Assembly (NCBI RefSeq): GCF_014697575.1
Contig: NZ_JACJSC010000026.1
Span: forward strand, 1 to 64,000
Direction of reading: 5' to 3'
DNA: 64,000 nucleotides
DNA from: Planktothrix sp. FACHB-1365
Lineage (GTDB): Bacteria > Cyanobacteriota > Cyanobacteriia > Cyanobacteriales > Microcoleaceae
A model generated the notes under the pieces. It worked only from the letters and a program-made list of their open reading frames with translations, had not been told where the DNA came from and searched no databases. Positions 8,616 to 18,334 of the stretch are shown here, piece by piece. The translations under genes and the position numbers were made by a program. How positions within the stretch are numbered: the stretch's first letter is position 1; every line of letters begins with the position of its first letter.

Positions 8616-10127
8616 ATGCCATTTCCCCGTTCTAGCGGTATCCTACTGCATCCCACGTCCTTACCGAGCCCTTTTGGCGTGGGAGACATTGGCCCCGTCG
8701 CCTATCAATTTATTGATTTTCTCAGAAATAGTGCTCAACAATTGTGGCAAGTGTTACCCCTTGGCCCCACTGGATTTGGCAATTCTCCTTATTTATCCTA
8801 TTCGGCTTTTGCTGGAAATCCCTTATTAATTAGTTTAGAACTCTTAAAAGAGGATGAATTATTAACCGACGAAGATTTAGCAAATCCCCCTAAATTTCCT
8901 AGCCATATTGTTAATTTTGATGCGGTTAAACCCTTTAAAGATAAACTGTTTCAAAAAGCCTGTAAAGCTTTTAAAGAAAATGCCACATCTGACCAAGAGA
9001 AAGAATTTAATCATTTTTGTTCTCGCAGCAACTATTGGTTAGATGATTATGCAATTTTCATGGCTCTCAAAGAAGCTTTGAATGGGGAAAGTTGGAATCA
9101 ATGGGATGAAGATATTGCCCGACGCAAACAGGAAGCTTTACACAAATGGGGAGAAAAATTAGCTGAACCCATTTATTATCATAAATTCCTCCAGTTTCAA
9201 TTTTTTAAACAATGGGGAAAACTCAAACTTTATGCGAACGAACAAGGCATACAACTGTTTGGGGATTTAGCGATTTATGTCGCCCATGATAGTGCCGATG
9301 TTTGGTCACATCCTGAAATCTTTTCCTTAGATGGAGAAACCGGAGAAGCTTCATTAATGGCGGGTGTTCCCCCGGATTATTTTAGTGCAACGGGTCAATT
9401 GTGGGGAAATCCCGTTTATAATTGGGAACGTTTACAACAAGAAGGATTCCATTGGTGGATACAACGAGTTGAATCTTTATTAGGCTATTTAGATTTAATT
9501 CGGATTGATCATTTTCGAGGTTTAGAATCCTATTGGGGGGTCGCTCAAGGAGAAACAACTGCCATTAATGGTCGCTGGATAGAGGCGCCTGGAGATGCCT
9601 TTTTTAGCTTATTAAATGAGAAATTAGGCACATTACCCATTATTGCGGAAGATTTAGGAATTATTACCCCAGAAGTCGAAGAATTGCGCGATAAATATGG
9701 TTTCCCCGGAATGAAAATCCTACATTTTGCCTTTGATTCCGGGCCAGATAATCCTTATTTACCCTATAATTATAATTCGGCGAATTGGGTTGTTTATACC
9801 GGAACCCATGATAACGATACAACCGTTGGTTGGTTTAACCGTCGTACCTTACAGGAACAAGCTAGAGTTACCCGCTATTTAGGTTGTACCTCCGACTATG
9901 GCATTCATTGGGATTTAATTCGGTTAGCCATGTCCTGTGTGGCAAATCAAGCCATTTTCCCCCTTCAGGATATTCTAGGATTAGGCAGTGAAGCTAAAAT
10001 GAATATGCCCGGAGAAGCTGAAGGTAACTGGGCTTGGCGTTTTCAACCGGGAATGTTAACTGAAGAAATCGCCGAACGCCTGAAATTTTTCACGGAAACC
10101 TACGGTCGTCAACCCCGGAATCAGTAA
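8616..10127 (+). CDS. malQ: 4-alpha-glucanotransferase (disproportionating enzyme)
   Basis: This 503-residue GH77 enzyme transfers maltooligosaccharide segments between alpha-1,4-glucans and acts in glycogen turnover in the cytoplasm. Family motifs are clear: RSSGILLHPTSLPS at the start, GDLAIYVAHDSADVW, the nucleophile region LIRIDHFRG, the acid/base region IIAEDLG, and GTHDNDTTVGW. The length is typical of bacterial MalQ. The last codons (Asn-Gln-stop) lie inside the first unit of an AATCAGT heptamer array, so the repeat provides the stop codon. It is monocistronic and convergent with the RodZ-like gene. Confidence 0.96.
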   Translation: MPFPRSSGILLHPTSLPSPFGVGDIGPVAYQFIDFLRNSAQQLWQVLPLGPTGFGNSPYLSYSAFAGNPLLISLELLKEDELLTDEDLANPPKFPSHIVNFDAVKPFKDKLFQKACKAFKENATSDQEKEFNHFCSRSNYWLDDYAIFMALKEALNGESWNQWDEDIARRKQEALHKWGEKLAEPIYYHKFLQFQFFKQWGKLKLYANEQGIQLFGDLAIYVAHDSADVWSHPEIFSLDGETGEASLMAGVPPDYFSATGQLWGNPVYNWERLQQEGFHWWIQRVESLLGYLDLIRIDHFRGLESYWGVAQGETTAINGRWIEAPGDAFFSLLNEKLGTLPIIAEDLGIITPEVEELRDKYGFPGMKILHFAFDSGPDNPYLPYNYNSANWVVYTGTHDNDTTVGWFNRRTLQEQARVTRYLGCTSDYGIHWDLIRLAMSCVANQAIFPLQDILGLGSEAKMNMPGEAEGNWAWRFQPGMLTEEIAERLKFFTETYGRQPRNQ

Positions 10128-10174
10128 TCAGTAATCAGTAATCAGTTATCAGTAATCAGTAATCAGTAATCAGT
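10119..10174. repeat. Heptamer repeat (AATCAGT)n
   Basis: About eight consecutive seven-base units, AATCAGT with some ATCAGTT variants, begin inside the last two malQ codons. They are the reverse complement of the array at 10340-10402, so the two could form a long stem around a 165-base loop between convergent genes. Confidence 0.9.
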
Positions 10175-10339
10175 TGACAGTTGATAGCTTTGAGTTAACC
10201 TGGGAAAACGATTAGAGTGGGATTCAAAAATTGAGTTTCCTCTGCGGTAATCACTCAGAAGTAGAAAGGTTAACCATCCACTATCACAGCCACCATTAAG
10301 AGTTAAACCTCATGGGTGACAGCTATAACAATGAACTAA

Positions 10340-10402
10340 CAACTGTCAACTGATAACTGTCAACTGCCAACTGATAACTGATAACTGATAACTGATAACT
10401 GA
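10340..10402. repeat. Heptamer repeat (GATAACT / CAACTGT)n
   Basis: About nine seven-base units abut the 3' end of the RodZ-like gene. They start as CAACTGT variants and end as pure GATAACT. This is the right arm of the inverted pair with 10119-10174. Confidence 0.9.
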
Positions 10403-10403
10403 T

Positions 10404-11306
10404 TTAAGATTTAGATAAATCTTCGACTTTGAAAACGGCTTCTTCTACGCGACCGGGTTCGCCGAGACGTTTAGCTTCTCCATTATTGACTGTTACTAGA
10501 ACACCTCCGGCGTTTCCAGCCACAACAACAACTTTATCTTTGGCTTTCCAACTGCGTTGAGTTCCTCCTTCTAACATTCCTTCAAATTCGGTTTTACCAT
10601 CGACTTCAATTAAAACCCAGGATTGATCTTTAACAACAATTCCCACTTCTACAGCCTTTTCATCTGTCGCTGTAACAGAGGGTTTTGTTTCCGATACTTT
10701 CTCAACAGGTTTTACCGTTGATGGAGTTGTAGAAGGAGAAGCAGATACTAAACGACTGGTGGGTTGAGTCGGAGTTTGAACTACCGCCTGACGGAGTTGA
10801 GGATTAGTTTCCGTTGGATTTGTAGCAGCCTGTTCACCCGATACACCTGCAAAATTAGCGGTTTTATTTAGATAAGAAACCCCATTAATGGCACAAATAA
10901 TTAAGAGGATATAAGTTAGGTAAAGATGGGTAGGTCTTAATTGAGGCAGACTTAAGAAACTAAGTTTAGATTTTACTCCCATTTGCGGAGGTTCAGGAAG
11001 AAAAAAGTTTGCGAGTTCTTCTCCATTCAAACCTAAAGCATCAGCATAGCGACGAATTAACCCTTGAGTATAAACCGGCTCGGGTAGCTGCTCCATCCTA
11101 CCTTCTTCTAAAGATTGTAATAAATGAGAACGAATTCGGGTGTAAGCCGCCACCATATCTAAAGATAAAGAATGAGCCAAACGAGTGTCGCGTAGTTGTT
11201 CTCCGATTTCTAATAATCGTTGAACCAATTCAGAGTCACAGGAATTAAACGTTTGGCGAGGATTTTTAGTGACTTTAAACGGTAAGACAAATAAATCAGT
11301 TTTCAT
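10404..11306 (-). CDS. RodZ-like protein: HTH domain, one membrane helix, DUF4115 domain
   Basis: The protein has an N-terminal helix-turn-helix (about residues 30-90, LRDTRLAHSLSLDMVAAYTRIRSHLLQSLEEGR), one transmembrane helix near 128-145, a Pro/Thr-rich linker, and a C-terminal DUF4115 beta domain (SWVLIEVDGKTEFEGML). This is the layout of RodZ, which links the cell-shape machinery to the membrane. The upstream pseudouridine synthase stop codon runs directly into a first ATG at 11312. The AAGGAG there is only 3 bases away from that codon. The second ATG at 11306 sits 9 bases from it, so I chose 11306 (300 residues). The genes form a tight operon. Confidence 0.82.
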   Translation of the reverse strand: MKTDLFVLPFKVTKNPRQTFNSCDSELVQRLLEIGEQLRDTRLAHSLSLDMVAAYTRIRSHLLQSLEEGRMEQLPEPVYTQGLIRRYADALGLNGEELANFFLPEPPQMGVKSKLSFLSLPQLRPTHLYLTYILLIICAINGVSYLNKTANFAGVSGEQAATNPTETNPQLRQAVVQTPTQPTSRLVSASPSTTPSTVKPVEKVSETKPSVTATDEKAVEVGIVVKDQSWVLIEVDGKTEFEGMLEGGTQRSWKAKDKVVVVAGNAGGVLVTVNNGEAKRLGEPGRVEEAVFKVEDLSKS

Positions 11307-11312
11307 AATCAT

Positions 11313-12107
11313 TTACTCCTTGTTTTCTACAGGGTGAATGGGCACACTAACCAATGGTGAGGAAGTGGGATTTCGTAAAAACTCAATTTCAGATGCACTC
11401 AGAGCACGATACTGACCTTCTGGTAATGCAGGCTGTTCAGGGGGGTGGAGTTGAATTGAACCAATAGCAGTCCGGTGTAGTTTAACAACGGGATAGCCCA
11501 ATTGCTCCGCCACTCGGCGAATTTGCCGATTTCTACCCTCGTATAAAATCACTTCTAATAATGCCTTATGGCCTGGAATTTGTTGGATACACCGGACTTG
11601 AGCAGGGAGGGTTTTTCTTCCTGCTAACATGACACCCTGACGCCAAGCCTGTAATGCTGAATCCGGTGGATTTCCAGCAACCCAGACTTGATAAGTTTTA
11701 GGAATAAAATGACGAGGATGAGTTAAACGAAATGTTAATTCTCCATCGTTGGTCAGCAATAATGCTCCTGTAGAATCTATATCCAACCGCCCAACCGGAT
11801 GAATGCCTTCACCCACCCGCAGTTTACGGGGAAGTAGATCCAAAACGGAAGGTCGTCCGTTCGGGTCTAAACAAGTAGATACAACTCCTAAAGGTTTATT
11901 GAGCAGTAAATAGATGGGCACGGGTCGCCTTGACGGATGAATGGGTTTCCCATCTACCTCAATATCATCATGGTTTGGATCGGCTTTTTGTCCCAAATGA
12001 GCAATATTGCCATTGACTCGCACCCGTCCTGCTTGGATCAGTTCTTCCGCATGACGCCGCGAGGCAATACCCCATTGAGCCATAATTTTTTGTAGCCTTT
12101 CATCCAT
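11313..12107 (-). CDS. rRNA pseudouridine synthase, RsuA/RluB family
   Basis: This 264-residue enzyme isomerises specific uridines in ribosomal RNA. An N-terminal S4 RNA-binding domain (residues 1-50, [22 protein letters not shown]) is followed by the catalytic domain. The active-site segment is [19 protein letters not shown], which holds the catalytic Asp, and the family motif EGRNRQIRR comes later. It resembles RluB/RsuA, but the exact rRNA target cannot be read from sequence. The last codons contain the AAGGAG used by the downstream RodZ-like gene, which implies translational coupling. Confidence 0.93.
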   Translation of the reverse strand: MDERLQKIMAQWGIASRRHAEELIQAGRVRVNGNIAHLGQKADPNHDDIEVDGKPIHPSRRPVPIYLLLNKPLGVVSTCLDPNGRPSVLDLLPRKLRVGEGIHPVGRLDIDSTGALLLTNDGELTFRLTHPRHFIPKTYQVWVAGNPPDSALQAWRQGVMLAGRKTLPAQVRCIQQIPGHKALLEVILYEGRNRQIRRVAEQLGYPVVKLHRTAIGSIQLHPPEQPALPEGQYRALSASEIEFLRNPTSSPLVSVPIHPVENKE

Positions 12108-12258
12108 GCTGATTTGTGAACGTCGTACAAGGCAATAAAGGTGATAAAACCACGCTCAATTGTGCCACAAGTCTAAAGACTATGTACAAATATTACAGTA
12201 ATCCGCAATTAATCCTACTATTAATCTGAGTTCGCTGTGAAATAATGGGGATGCAAGA

Positions 12259-13029
12259 ATGGGAATGGCTATGGGATTGATGCAAGTGTCGCGTAAACCG
12301 TTGATTGGATCTCTACTGTCAACGGCAGTTCAGCTTTGGTTGCGATCGCAAGTTGACACCATCGATCGCTTAGAATTGAGTATCAAGGGGAGTAATCGTT
12401 CTTTACTATCAGGCCATATTCCTCAAGTCTCTGTCTCGGCTGAGAAGGCTATTTACCAAGGGTTACATCTAACTCAGGTACAGTTACAGGGTTCAGAAAT
12501 TCGGTTTAACTTAGCTCAAGTGTTAAAAGGTCAATCTCTCCACCTCTTAGAGGCTTTTTTTGTCACCGGAAATCTTCAATTAAATGAATCTGATCTCAAT
12601 GCCTCTCTAAAGTCTCCGATGCTGACAGAGGCATTAAACGAGTTTGTTTTGTCTCTGTTAAGATCCATGACGGAAAACCCAGTGATGTCTTCTTCTGATC
12701 TCCAACCAGAACAAGCTTACTCTTGGGTTAACTCGGTTCTACAGATTCAAGATACCCAAATGGCGCTAGAAACCGATCATTTAGTTTTAACAGCCAAGCT
12801 GCTTTTCGACACCGGTGAATTATTACCGTTTCAATTAAAAACGGGATTAGAACTTGCCAGTTCATATCAACTCAGGTTTGTCCAACCTCAAGTTAAAATT
12901 CACACCCTGAATACGGAGTTTCAATTTAGTGATTATATCATGGATTTGGGTTCAGACATCAACATTCAAGGATTAATTTTATCTCCTGAATGCCTTGAGA
13001 TTAACGCAACGCTCAAAGTTAACCCCTAA
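12259..13029 (+). CDS. DUF2993 domain-containing protein
   Basis: This 256-residue protein matches the DUF2993 pattern common in cyanobacteria and actinobacteria: an amphipathic N-terminal region, then repeated beta strands with the VDTIDRLELSIKGSNRSLLSG motif and QVSVSAEKAIYQGLHLTQV. The family is thought to bind lipids in the cell envelope (LmeA in mycobacteria), which here is inference. Four ATG codons occur within the first eight codons and no strong ribosome binding site separates them, so the exact start is uncertain. It is divergent from the pseudouridine synthase gene. Confidence 0.78.
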   Translation: MGMAMGLMQVSRKPLIGSLLSTAVQLWLRSQVDTIDRLELSIKGSNRSLLSGHIPQVSVSAEKAIYQGLHLTQVQLQGSEIRFNLAQVLKGQSLHLLEAFFVTGNLQLNESDLNASLKSPMLTEALNEFVLSLLRSMTENPVMSSSDLQPEQAYSWVNSVLQIQDTQMALETDHLVLTAKLLFDTGELLPFQLKTGLELASSYQLRFVQPQVKIHTLNTEFQFSDYIMDLGSDINIQGLILSPECLEINATLKVNP

Positions 13030-13210
13030 TCGGTTGATTTTTCGGGACTTAGACTAAATTTGAGTTAAACACTGGATAATGGATTGGCAATATTTCAAGA
13101 TTTGTGATTGTAATGTAAGAGAAGATATCCCATCCGTTATAGCATGATGTACTGTTGTCAATAAATAACTTGTATGACTTTCAATAGAATCGTGAATCAG
13201 AACACATCTT

Positions 13211-13244
13211 AACTGATAACTGATAACTGATAACTGATAACTGA
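13211..13244. repeat. Heptamer repeat (AACTGAT)n
   Basis: Nearly five tandem units lie directly before the 3' end of the DUF456 gene. They belong to the same motif class as 10340-10402, 18301-18334 and 41521-41576. Confidence 0.88.
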
Positions 13245-13245
13245 T

Positions 13246-13791
13246 TCAAGGTTGCAACGTCGAAACTAACGGCCAAGTTGTCACCACAAAAATAATCACT
13301 GCAATAATGGATAACACCAGTTCAATGACATTTCCTAAAATTGAACCAATGAAAACCCCAATACTGGCTTTGAAAGAGGGCTTAATTCGTTCACTGAATT
13401 TGAGATCCCGTTGATAGAGAAATTCCCCAATAAAAGCCCCCAAAATTGGCCCCAATAACAGCCCTAAAATTGGCCCTCCCAGAGGTAAAGCAGGTAATAG
13501 TCCGAATACCCCTAACACTAATCCAATAATCGCCCCAAACTGTGCCCATTTACTCGCCCCGGACTGCTGAACGCCCCAATAAGTGGCTAAATATTCAATA
13601 ATTGTACTTAAAATTAAAATAACAAATATCGCCACCATCGGCCAAACAATGCCCGTGAATTGGGTAGCAATTCCCCACACTAAAATGGCTCCTAAAATTA
13701 AACTGGTTCCAGGTAATAAAGGGACAACGGTTCCAATTACCCCAATTACCATGACTGCAATGACAACCCAGTAAAGAATCCAATAGTTCAT
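13246..13791 (-). CDS. DUF456 family membrane protein
   Basis: This 181-residue protein is very hydrophobic and glycine-rich. Its four or five helices include IGVIGTVVPLLPGTSLILGAI near the start and the repeated glycine-zipper segment LPALPLGGPILGLLLGPILGAFIGEFL around residues 95-125. The pattern VPLLPG and the GP-x-G-x-x-x-G repeats are typical of DUF456. No biochemical role is established. It lies 31 bases downstream of the M48 protease start on the same strand but in front of a repeat, so co-transcription with that protease is possible. Confidence 0.8.
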   Translation of the reverse strand: MNYWILYWVVIAVMVIGVIGTVVPLLPGTSLILGAILVWGIATQFTGIVWPMVAIFVILILSTIIEYLATYWGVQQSGASKWAQFGAIIGLVLGVFGLLPALPLGGPILGLLLGPILGAFIGEFLYQRDLKFSERIKPSFKASIGVFIGSILGNVIELVLSIIAVIIFVVTTWPLVSTLQP

Positions 13792-13822
13792 ATCTGTTCA
13801 CCTGATCAATGTTTAAAGGACA

Positions 13823-14677
13823 TCAGCGAGAACCCACAATTTGACCAAAGCGTTCTTGTCCTTCATCTAAATTAGCCGGAATTCCATTCGGATAAGTTTC
13901 AGTAATTATAGCCTGGAGCCGTTCGACCCGATTACCGGGGTTAGGATGGGTGCTGAGAAATTCTGGAGGGTTCCCCCCGGAACGAGCCGATGCTAAAATC
14001 TGCATTAATTCGACTAATCCCTTGGGGTTGTAACCCGCTTGGGTCATGAATTGAAATCCTAAGCGATCGCTTTCTAATTCATCTTCTCGACCATAGCGCA
14101 GATTGACTAATTGATTCACCGCCTGCGCTAAAATCGCGGCTTGTTGAGCATCCTGGGGGTTATCACTGGCTGTAATTCCCACCGCATTGACTAGCGCTAC
14201 GCCTAACTGTTGTCGGGCCAGATGTTCAGAACCATGACGGGCAATGACATGGCCCACTTCATGGCCAAAGACTCCTGCGAGTTGGGCTTCTGAGTTCAGA
14301 CGATTAAACAAAGCCAGAGTTATAAAGATTTGTCCCCCTGGTAACGCAAAAGCATTAATGGTTTTGGGATCACGCAACAGATGAAAATCAAAGGGATAGG
14401 ATGCTTGGGATGCGGCTGATTGTTTTACCACCCGTAATCCCACTTCATCAACATAATTTTGTAAGGTGGGATCAGGATATAAACCCCCATATTGCTGCGC
14501 CAGTTGTCCTCTGGATTTGAGTCCTAAAACAACTTCTTGCCGGGGAGAAAGACTAACTCGCTGAACTTCCCCGGTGATGGGATTTTTTTCAACATTGGTA
14601 CAATAACTGACTAACCCAAATAGAGCAAATAAAATTCCGATAAACAGACGCAATAAAAGTCTTTGCACGGAAAACAT
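13823..14677 (-). CDS. M48 family metalloprotease
   Basis: This protein of about 284 residues has the zinc-binding HEVGH motif at residues 139-143 and the third ligand in EDELESDRLGFQFM. It therefore resembles the BepA/LoiP-type M48 peptidases that degrade misfolded envelope proteins. An N-terminal hydrophobic segment (LLLRLFIGILFALFGLVSYC) looks like a signal peptide that could end in a lipobox cysteine. I chose the ATG at 14677. A GTG at 14704 would add nine residues before the signal. Substrates cannot be inferred. Confidence 0.9.
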   Translation of the reverse strand: MFSVQRLLLRLFIGILFALFGLVSYCTNVEKNPITGEVQRVSLSPRQEVVLGLKSRGQLAQQYGGLYPDPTLQNYVDEVGLRVVKQSAASQASYPFDFHLLRDPKTINAFALPGGQIFITLALFNRLNSEAQLAGVFGHEVGHVIARHGSEHLARQQLGVALVNAVGITASDNPQDAQQAAILAQAVNQLVNLRYGREDELESDRLGFQFMTQAGYNPKGLVELMQILASARSGGNPPEFLSTHPNPGNRVERLQAIITETYPNGIPANLDEGQERFGQIVGSR

Positions 14678-14834
14678 CTCAACACTTATCTGGGATAATA
14701 GCACATTTTTAAGGAATTTGGCTGCATAATTATTATTTTGAATAATAAAGATAATTTGGATGATTTTTTATTAAAAATATATCAAAAGATAGATACATTT
14801 TTTAAAAATTTAGTTTAATAAAAATTTGATTTAA

Positions 14835-14867
14835 GAAATTGAAAGCCCGCAGGGTGCGGGCAATTTC
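14835..14867. terminator. Hairpin terminator between the M48 gene and ctaB
   Basis: The outer stem is GAAATTG/CAATTTC and the inner stem is GCCCGC/GCGGGC with loop AGGGT. It lies 23 bases beyond the ctaB stop on the minus strand. A run of T is only partial on either side, so it is a probable rather than certain terminator. Confidence 0.6.
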
Positions 14868-14889
14868 TAGTTTTAGGGGTTAGGGAATT

Positions 14890-15855
14890 TTACAGGAATC
14901 CTAAAGGCAAAGATTCACTGACCGCCATCACCATATTTTGGGTCACGGGTAAACTATCCACCACCATTCCGGCACACAACAGCATTAAATAGAGAATGGA
15001 ATATTTAAACAATGAACGAGCCGTATTTCGTTCCGAGGGAGATTGTAATAATTGCCATGCTTTTTGTAAGAAAATTCCCCCTAAAATTAAGGCGATCGCA
15101 GCATAAACAAAACCACTCGTATGCAAAGGATAAACCAACAATAAGGTAGAAGGAACCAAAATCAAGCTATAAATCCAGATTTGTTGAGCAGTAATTTCAT
15201 CCCCTTCAATTACAGGTAACATCGGAACCCCGACTTCCTGATATTCATCTCGGATCATCATGGCTAACGCCCAAAAATGAGGCGGTGTCCACAGGAAAAT
15301 GATCGTAAATAATAGCCAAGCAGACCAACTTAAATCCCCCGTAACAGCAGCCCATCCTACTAGGGGAGGAATTGCTCCAGCCGCCCCTCCAATCACAATA
15401 TTTTGAACGCTATGACGTTTTAACCAATGGGTGTAGATCAGGACATAAAAAACAATTCCTGATAACGCTAATAACGCCGTTAACAAATTCGCAAAAACCG
15501 TTAGTAACGTAAAGGAAGCAATAGCAAGAGCGATGGCAAAAATCAAAGCATCTACAGGTTTAACCCGACCCGAAGGTAGCGGACGCCAGCGAGTCCGTTC
15601 CATAATGTAATCAATATCTCGGTCATACAAACAGTTAATGGTATTGGCAGAACCCGACGCTAAAGCCCCTCCCGTTAATGTTACCAATAACAATAACGGA
15701 TCAACCTCTCCTTTGGCGGCTAACCACATTCCAGCAGCCGTTGTAATTAACAACAATAGAATAATTCTAGGCTTCGTCAATTGATAATAACTTTGCACCA
15801 CTTGTAAAACATTATCATGGTGTCGGGAGACGTTAGTTTGAATCACTTCCTGCAT
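14890..15855 (-). CDS. ctaB: Protohaem IX farnesyltransferase (haem O synthase)
   Basis: This polytopic UbiA-family prenyltransferase adds a farnesyl group to haem B to make haem O, the precursor of haem A for the neighbouring cytochrome oxidase. The Asp-rich motif is [20 protein letters not shown] near residues 80-100. The second conserved region follows as [11 protein letters not shown] and [14 protein letters not shown] chose the ATG at 15855, preceded by GTGAGG at 9 bases; an in-frame GTG at 15870 would overlap that binding site. ctaB follows ctaA on the minus strand and is divergent from ctaC-ctaD-ctaE. Confidence 0.95.
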   Translation of the reverse strand: MQEVIQTNVSRHHDNVLQVVQSYYQLTKPRIILLLLITTAAGMWLAAKGEVDPLLLLVTLTGGALASGSANTINCLYDRDIDYIMERTRWRPLPSGRVKPVDALIFAIALAIASFTLLTVFANLLTALLALSGIVFYVLIYTHWLKRHSVQNIVIGGAAGAIPPLVGWAAVTGDLSWSAWLLFTIIFLWTPPHFWALAMMIRDEYQEVGVPMLPVIEGDEITAQQIWIYSLILVPSTLLLVYPLHTSGFVYAAIALILGGIFLQKAWQLLQSPSERNTARSLFKYSILYLMLLCAGMVVDSLPVTQNMVMAVSESLPLGFL

Positions 15856-15883
15856 GAAAAAATTCCTCACTGACTACTGATTA

Positions 15884-16819
15884 CTAATTACTAATTACGG
15901 ATAACTGTCGATCTCGCAGTGCTAAAGTGCTAAAACAGACTAGGGTTCCCAGGAGTGTAGCTCCCATTGCTTGATGGGCAACGGTGAGGGGTTCGACTTG
16001 TAAACGTAGATAAAACGTTGCCACCCCTAAGACAATTTGAGCCACTAAACAAGCTCCTGCCATATTGGCTAATTTTCTGAGTCGGGGATGCAAGGCAGAA
16101 GTTCGCCAAGCGAAAACAACTAGAGTTAATGTGACGAGAGTGGGAGGAACAACCCCAATAATATGGCTATTCATCACAGTACAGAGTTGAGAAGACCCAA
16201 AACATTGATGTAAAGCCCATTGAGAACCGACCACTGCCCCTAAAATACTTTGGAAGTAAACTAAAATTGCTGCGGTTGTGCTGCACCCTGTTAGCTTTCC
16301 AACATGACCCGTACCTTGATAGGGTAAGAGAAGACAACCGATAACGAGCAAGGTTGAGAAAAATAATAAGGCGGTTCCTAAATGGGCGGTAACAATATCA
16401 AAACGTAACAATTCTGTCACCGTGAGTCCGCCTAAAACCCCTTGAAATACAATTAACGCTAAGGCAAACAGGGAAGCCCAAGGCAACCATTGGGGTAACT
16501 CCCGTCTGTACCACCCGGATAATCCCACAAGGGCAATTGTACCTAGTCCAATGCCAGCAGCATCGAGACGATGAAACCACTCCAAGAAGACTTGAAAATT
16601 CATCTGGGCTGCGGGGACAAGTTCTCCATAACATAACGGCCAGTCAGGACAAGCCAGCCCAGCATTCATGACTCGCGTGGCACTCCCAACGGCCATTAAC
16701 AGTAACGTGGCAATACTTAGTTTCCAAACTAAACGCCGGATTCTATCTTGCGGCAGAGATCCGCTCTGTTGCGTCTGGTCAGTTGATAAACTGGCATTGT
16801 TAAGGACAGTATTGGCCAT
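15884..16819 (-). CDS. ctaA: Haem A synthase
   Basis: This protein of about 311 residues has eight transmembrane helices and belongs to the CtaA/Cox15 family. It oxidises haem O to haem A. Conserved haem-ligand histidines are visible in FLEWFHRLDAAGIGL, VTAHLGTALL, HIIGVVPPT and VAHQAMGATLL, and the paired extracytoplasmic cysteines in LACPDWPLCYG. I chose the ATG at 16819; an upstream TTG start would add ten residues. Its TAG stop falls within an ATTACTA heptamer repeat at 15869-15900, just before ctaB. Confidence 0.94.
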   Translation of the reverse strand: MANTVLNNASLSTDQTQQSGSLPQDRIRRLVWKLSIATLLLMAVGSATRVMNAGLACPDWPLCYGELVPAAQMNFQVFLEWFHRLDAAGIGLGTIALVGLSGWYRRELPQWLPWASLFALALIVFQGVLGGLTVTELLRFDIVTAHLGTALLFFSTLLVIGCLLLPYQGTGHVGKLTGCSTTAAILVYFQSILGAVVGSQWALHQCFGSSQLCTVMNSHIIGVVPPTLVTLTLVVFAWRTSALHPRLRKLANMAGACLVAQIVLGVATFYLRLQVEPLTVAHQAMGATLLGTLVCFSTLALRDRQLSVISN

Positions 16820-17178
16820 GAGTTCTACCCATTTAACTTGAGATTGCAATCATTAAAACATGATGGTTGATTCTACCTATCTAAGTTAACGATGCAATCC
16901 CTAGATGAACAGACTTTTAGAAAGTTTTCTGATTTAGGGGCATCGGTTAACCATTGACGGTTGGCTATTCACCAAATTCTTAAGAAAATCTGTGAATCTG
17001 ACTTCCTATCCTCCTGGGGATTTGTGATTTGCTTTACCGTAGATGTAGGGTTTTAGACAGAAAATAAACCCTGGTGTTCAGGTTTCTCAACCACCTACTA
17101 AGATTAAACAAGCGTGTAAATGACAGCATCTTCCTATCCGATCTCTGTGTTGGAAATGCTCAATAAGGAGGACTAGGC
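16820..17178. promoter_or_regulatory. Divergent promoter region of ctaA-ctaB and ctaC-ctaD-ctaE
   Basis: This 359-base region separates the haem A synthesis genes (minus) from the oxidase genes (plus). It must contain both promoters. The ribosome binding site AAGGAGG of ctaC lies at 17165-17171. I found no confident operator motif. Confidence 0.5.
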
Positions 17179-18159
17179 GTGATCATTCCAAGTTCAATTT
17201 TGACTTTGCTGGTGGGGATCGGGATTACTCTCGTCAGTCTCTGGTATGGTCAAAACCATAATTTATTACCGGTTGCAGCCTCCGCAGAAGCGGCTGAAGT
17301 TGATGGATTATTTAACCTGATGATAACCATCAGCTTTGGGTTAGTGCTTCTAGTCGAAGGCGTGCTGCTGGTTTCTTTAATTAAATTTCGTCGCCAAAAA
17401 GATGACACCACCGATGCTGCACCCATTCACGGCAATATTCCCCTAGAAATTGTCTGGACAGCGATCCCGGCGGTTATCGTTTTGGGGATTGGTATTTATA
17501 GTTTTGAAATCTATAACAATATGGGTGGCCTTGATCCGATGGCTTCGGGTCAACATTCCATGCACGCCCACGGCAAAATCAAGGGATCGGCGATCGCAGC
17601 CCCATTAATCGACGGCCAGCAGCCCCCAGAATTTACCCAAATCGCCTTGGGAATTGGCGCTTCTCCCGCTCAAGAAGGGAAAGTCGCCGCCGTTAATGTG
17701 GATGTTACTGGGTTACAGTTTGCCTGGATTTTTAACTACAAAGAGACAGGGATTACCTCTGGAGAACTTCATGTACCTGTGGGTCAAGAAGTGCAGTTAA
17801 ATATGACGGCCCAAGATGTGATCCATGCCTTCTGGATTCCGCAATTGCGCTTAAAGCAAGATACAATTCCCGGTCGGATCACGGAACTGCGATTTACCCC
17901 CAGTAAGGTTGGAACCTATCCCGTTGTCTGTGCTGAGTTGTGTGGCGGTTATCATGGGGCGATGCGATCGCAAATGATTGTCGATACCCCGGAAGATTAT
18001 GCCGCTTGGGTGGCTGAAAATGCCGTTGCCAGTGCAACCAACCTGCAACAAGCCGTTGCTATCAATCCCGCAGAATTACCCGATGGTGAATTTCTAGCCC
18101 CCTACGCCAACGAAATGGGCATCAATCCTAATGTGATCGCCCAAATTCATCATCAGTAA
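17179..18159 (+). CDS. ctaC: Cytochrome c oxidase subunit II
   Basis: This 326-residue subunit takes electrons from cytochrome c or plastocyanin through the binuclear CuA site. Two N-terminal helices anchor a periplasmic or lumenal cupredoxin domain. CuA ligands are visible in CAELCGGYHGAM (Cys251, Cys255, His259, Met262) with the earlier ligand in DVIHAFWIPQ. The start is GTG, supported by AAGGAGG seven bases upstream. An insertion of about 45 residues, rich in His and Gly, lies at 110-155. The last codon and stop (CAG TAA) lie in a heptamer repeat. Confidence 0.95.
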   Translation: MIIPSSILTLLVGIGITLVSLWYGQNHNLLPVAASAEAAEVDGLFNLMITISFGLVLLVEGVLLVSLIKFRRQKDDTTDAAPIHGNIPLEIVWTAIPAVIVLGIGIYSFEIYNNMGGLDPMASGQHSMHAHGKIKGSAIAAPLIDGQQPPEFTQIALGIGASPAQEGKVAAVNVDVTGLQFAWIFNYKETGITSGELHVPVGQEVQLNMTAQDVIHAFWIPQLRLKQDTIPGRITELRFTPSKVGTYPVVCAELCGGYHGAMRSQMIVDTPEDYAAWVAENAVASATNLQQAVAINPAELPDGEFLAPYANEMGINPNVIAQIHHQ

Positions 18160-18204
18160 TCAGGAGTAGGGGCGGGGTTCCATCGCCCATAATCAGTAAT
18201 CAGT
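18153..18204. repeat. AATCAGT heptamer words after ctaC
   Basis: Copies of CAGTAATCAG lie at the ctaC stop and again at about 18190-18204, with a short unrelated segment between. They form the left arm of an inverted pair with the ACTGATA array at 18301-18334. Confidence 0.7.
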
Positions 18205-18300
18205 CGTTACACTCAGTTTTAATTAACAAAATCTTGATTTTATTGATTAGACTGATGGCTCTAACACTGATAACTGATTGAGACTCTTAACTCTTACACT

Positions 18301-18334
18301 GGTCACTGATAACTGATAACTGATAACTGATAAA
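18301..18334. repeat. Heptamer repeat (ACTGATA)n before ctaD
   Basis: Four tandem units run right up to the ctaD ATG, so the leader and ribosome binding region of ctaD consist of the repeat. No Shine-Dalgarno sequence is visible. Confidence 0.88.
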
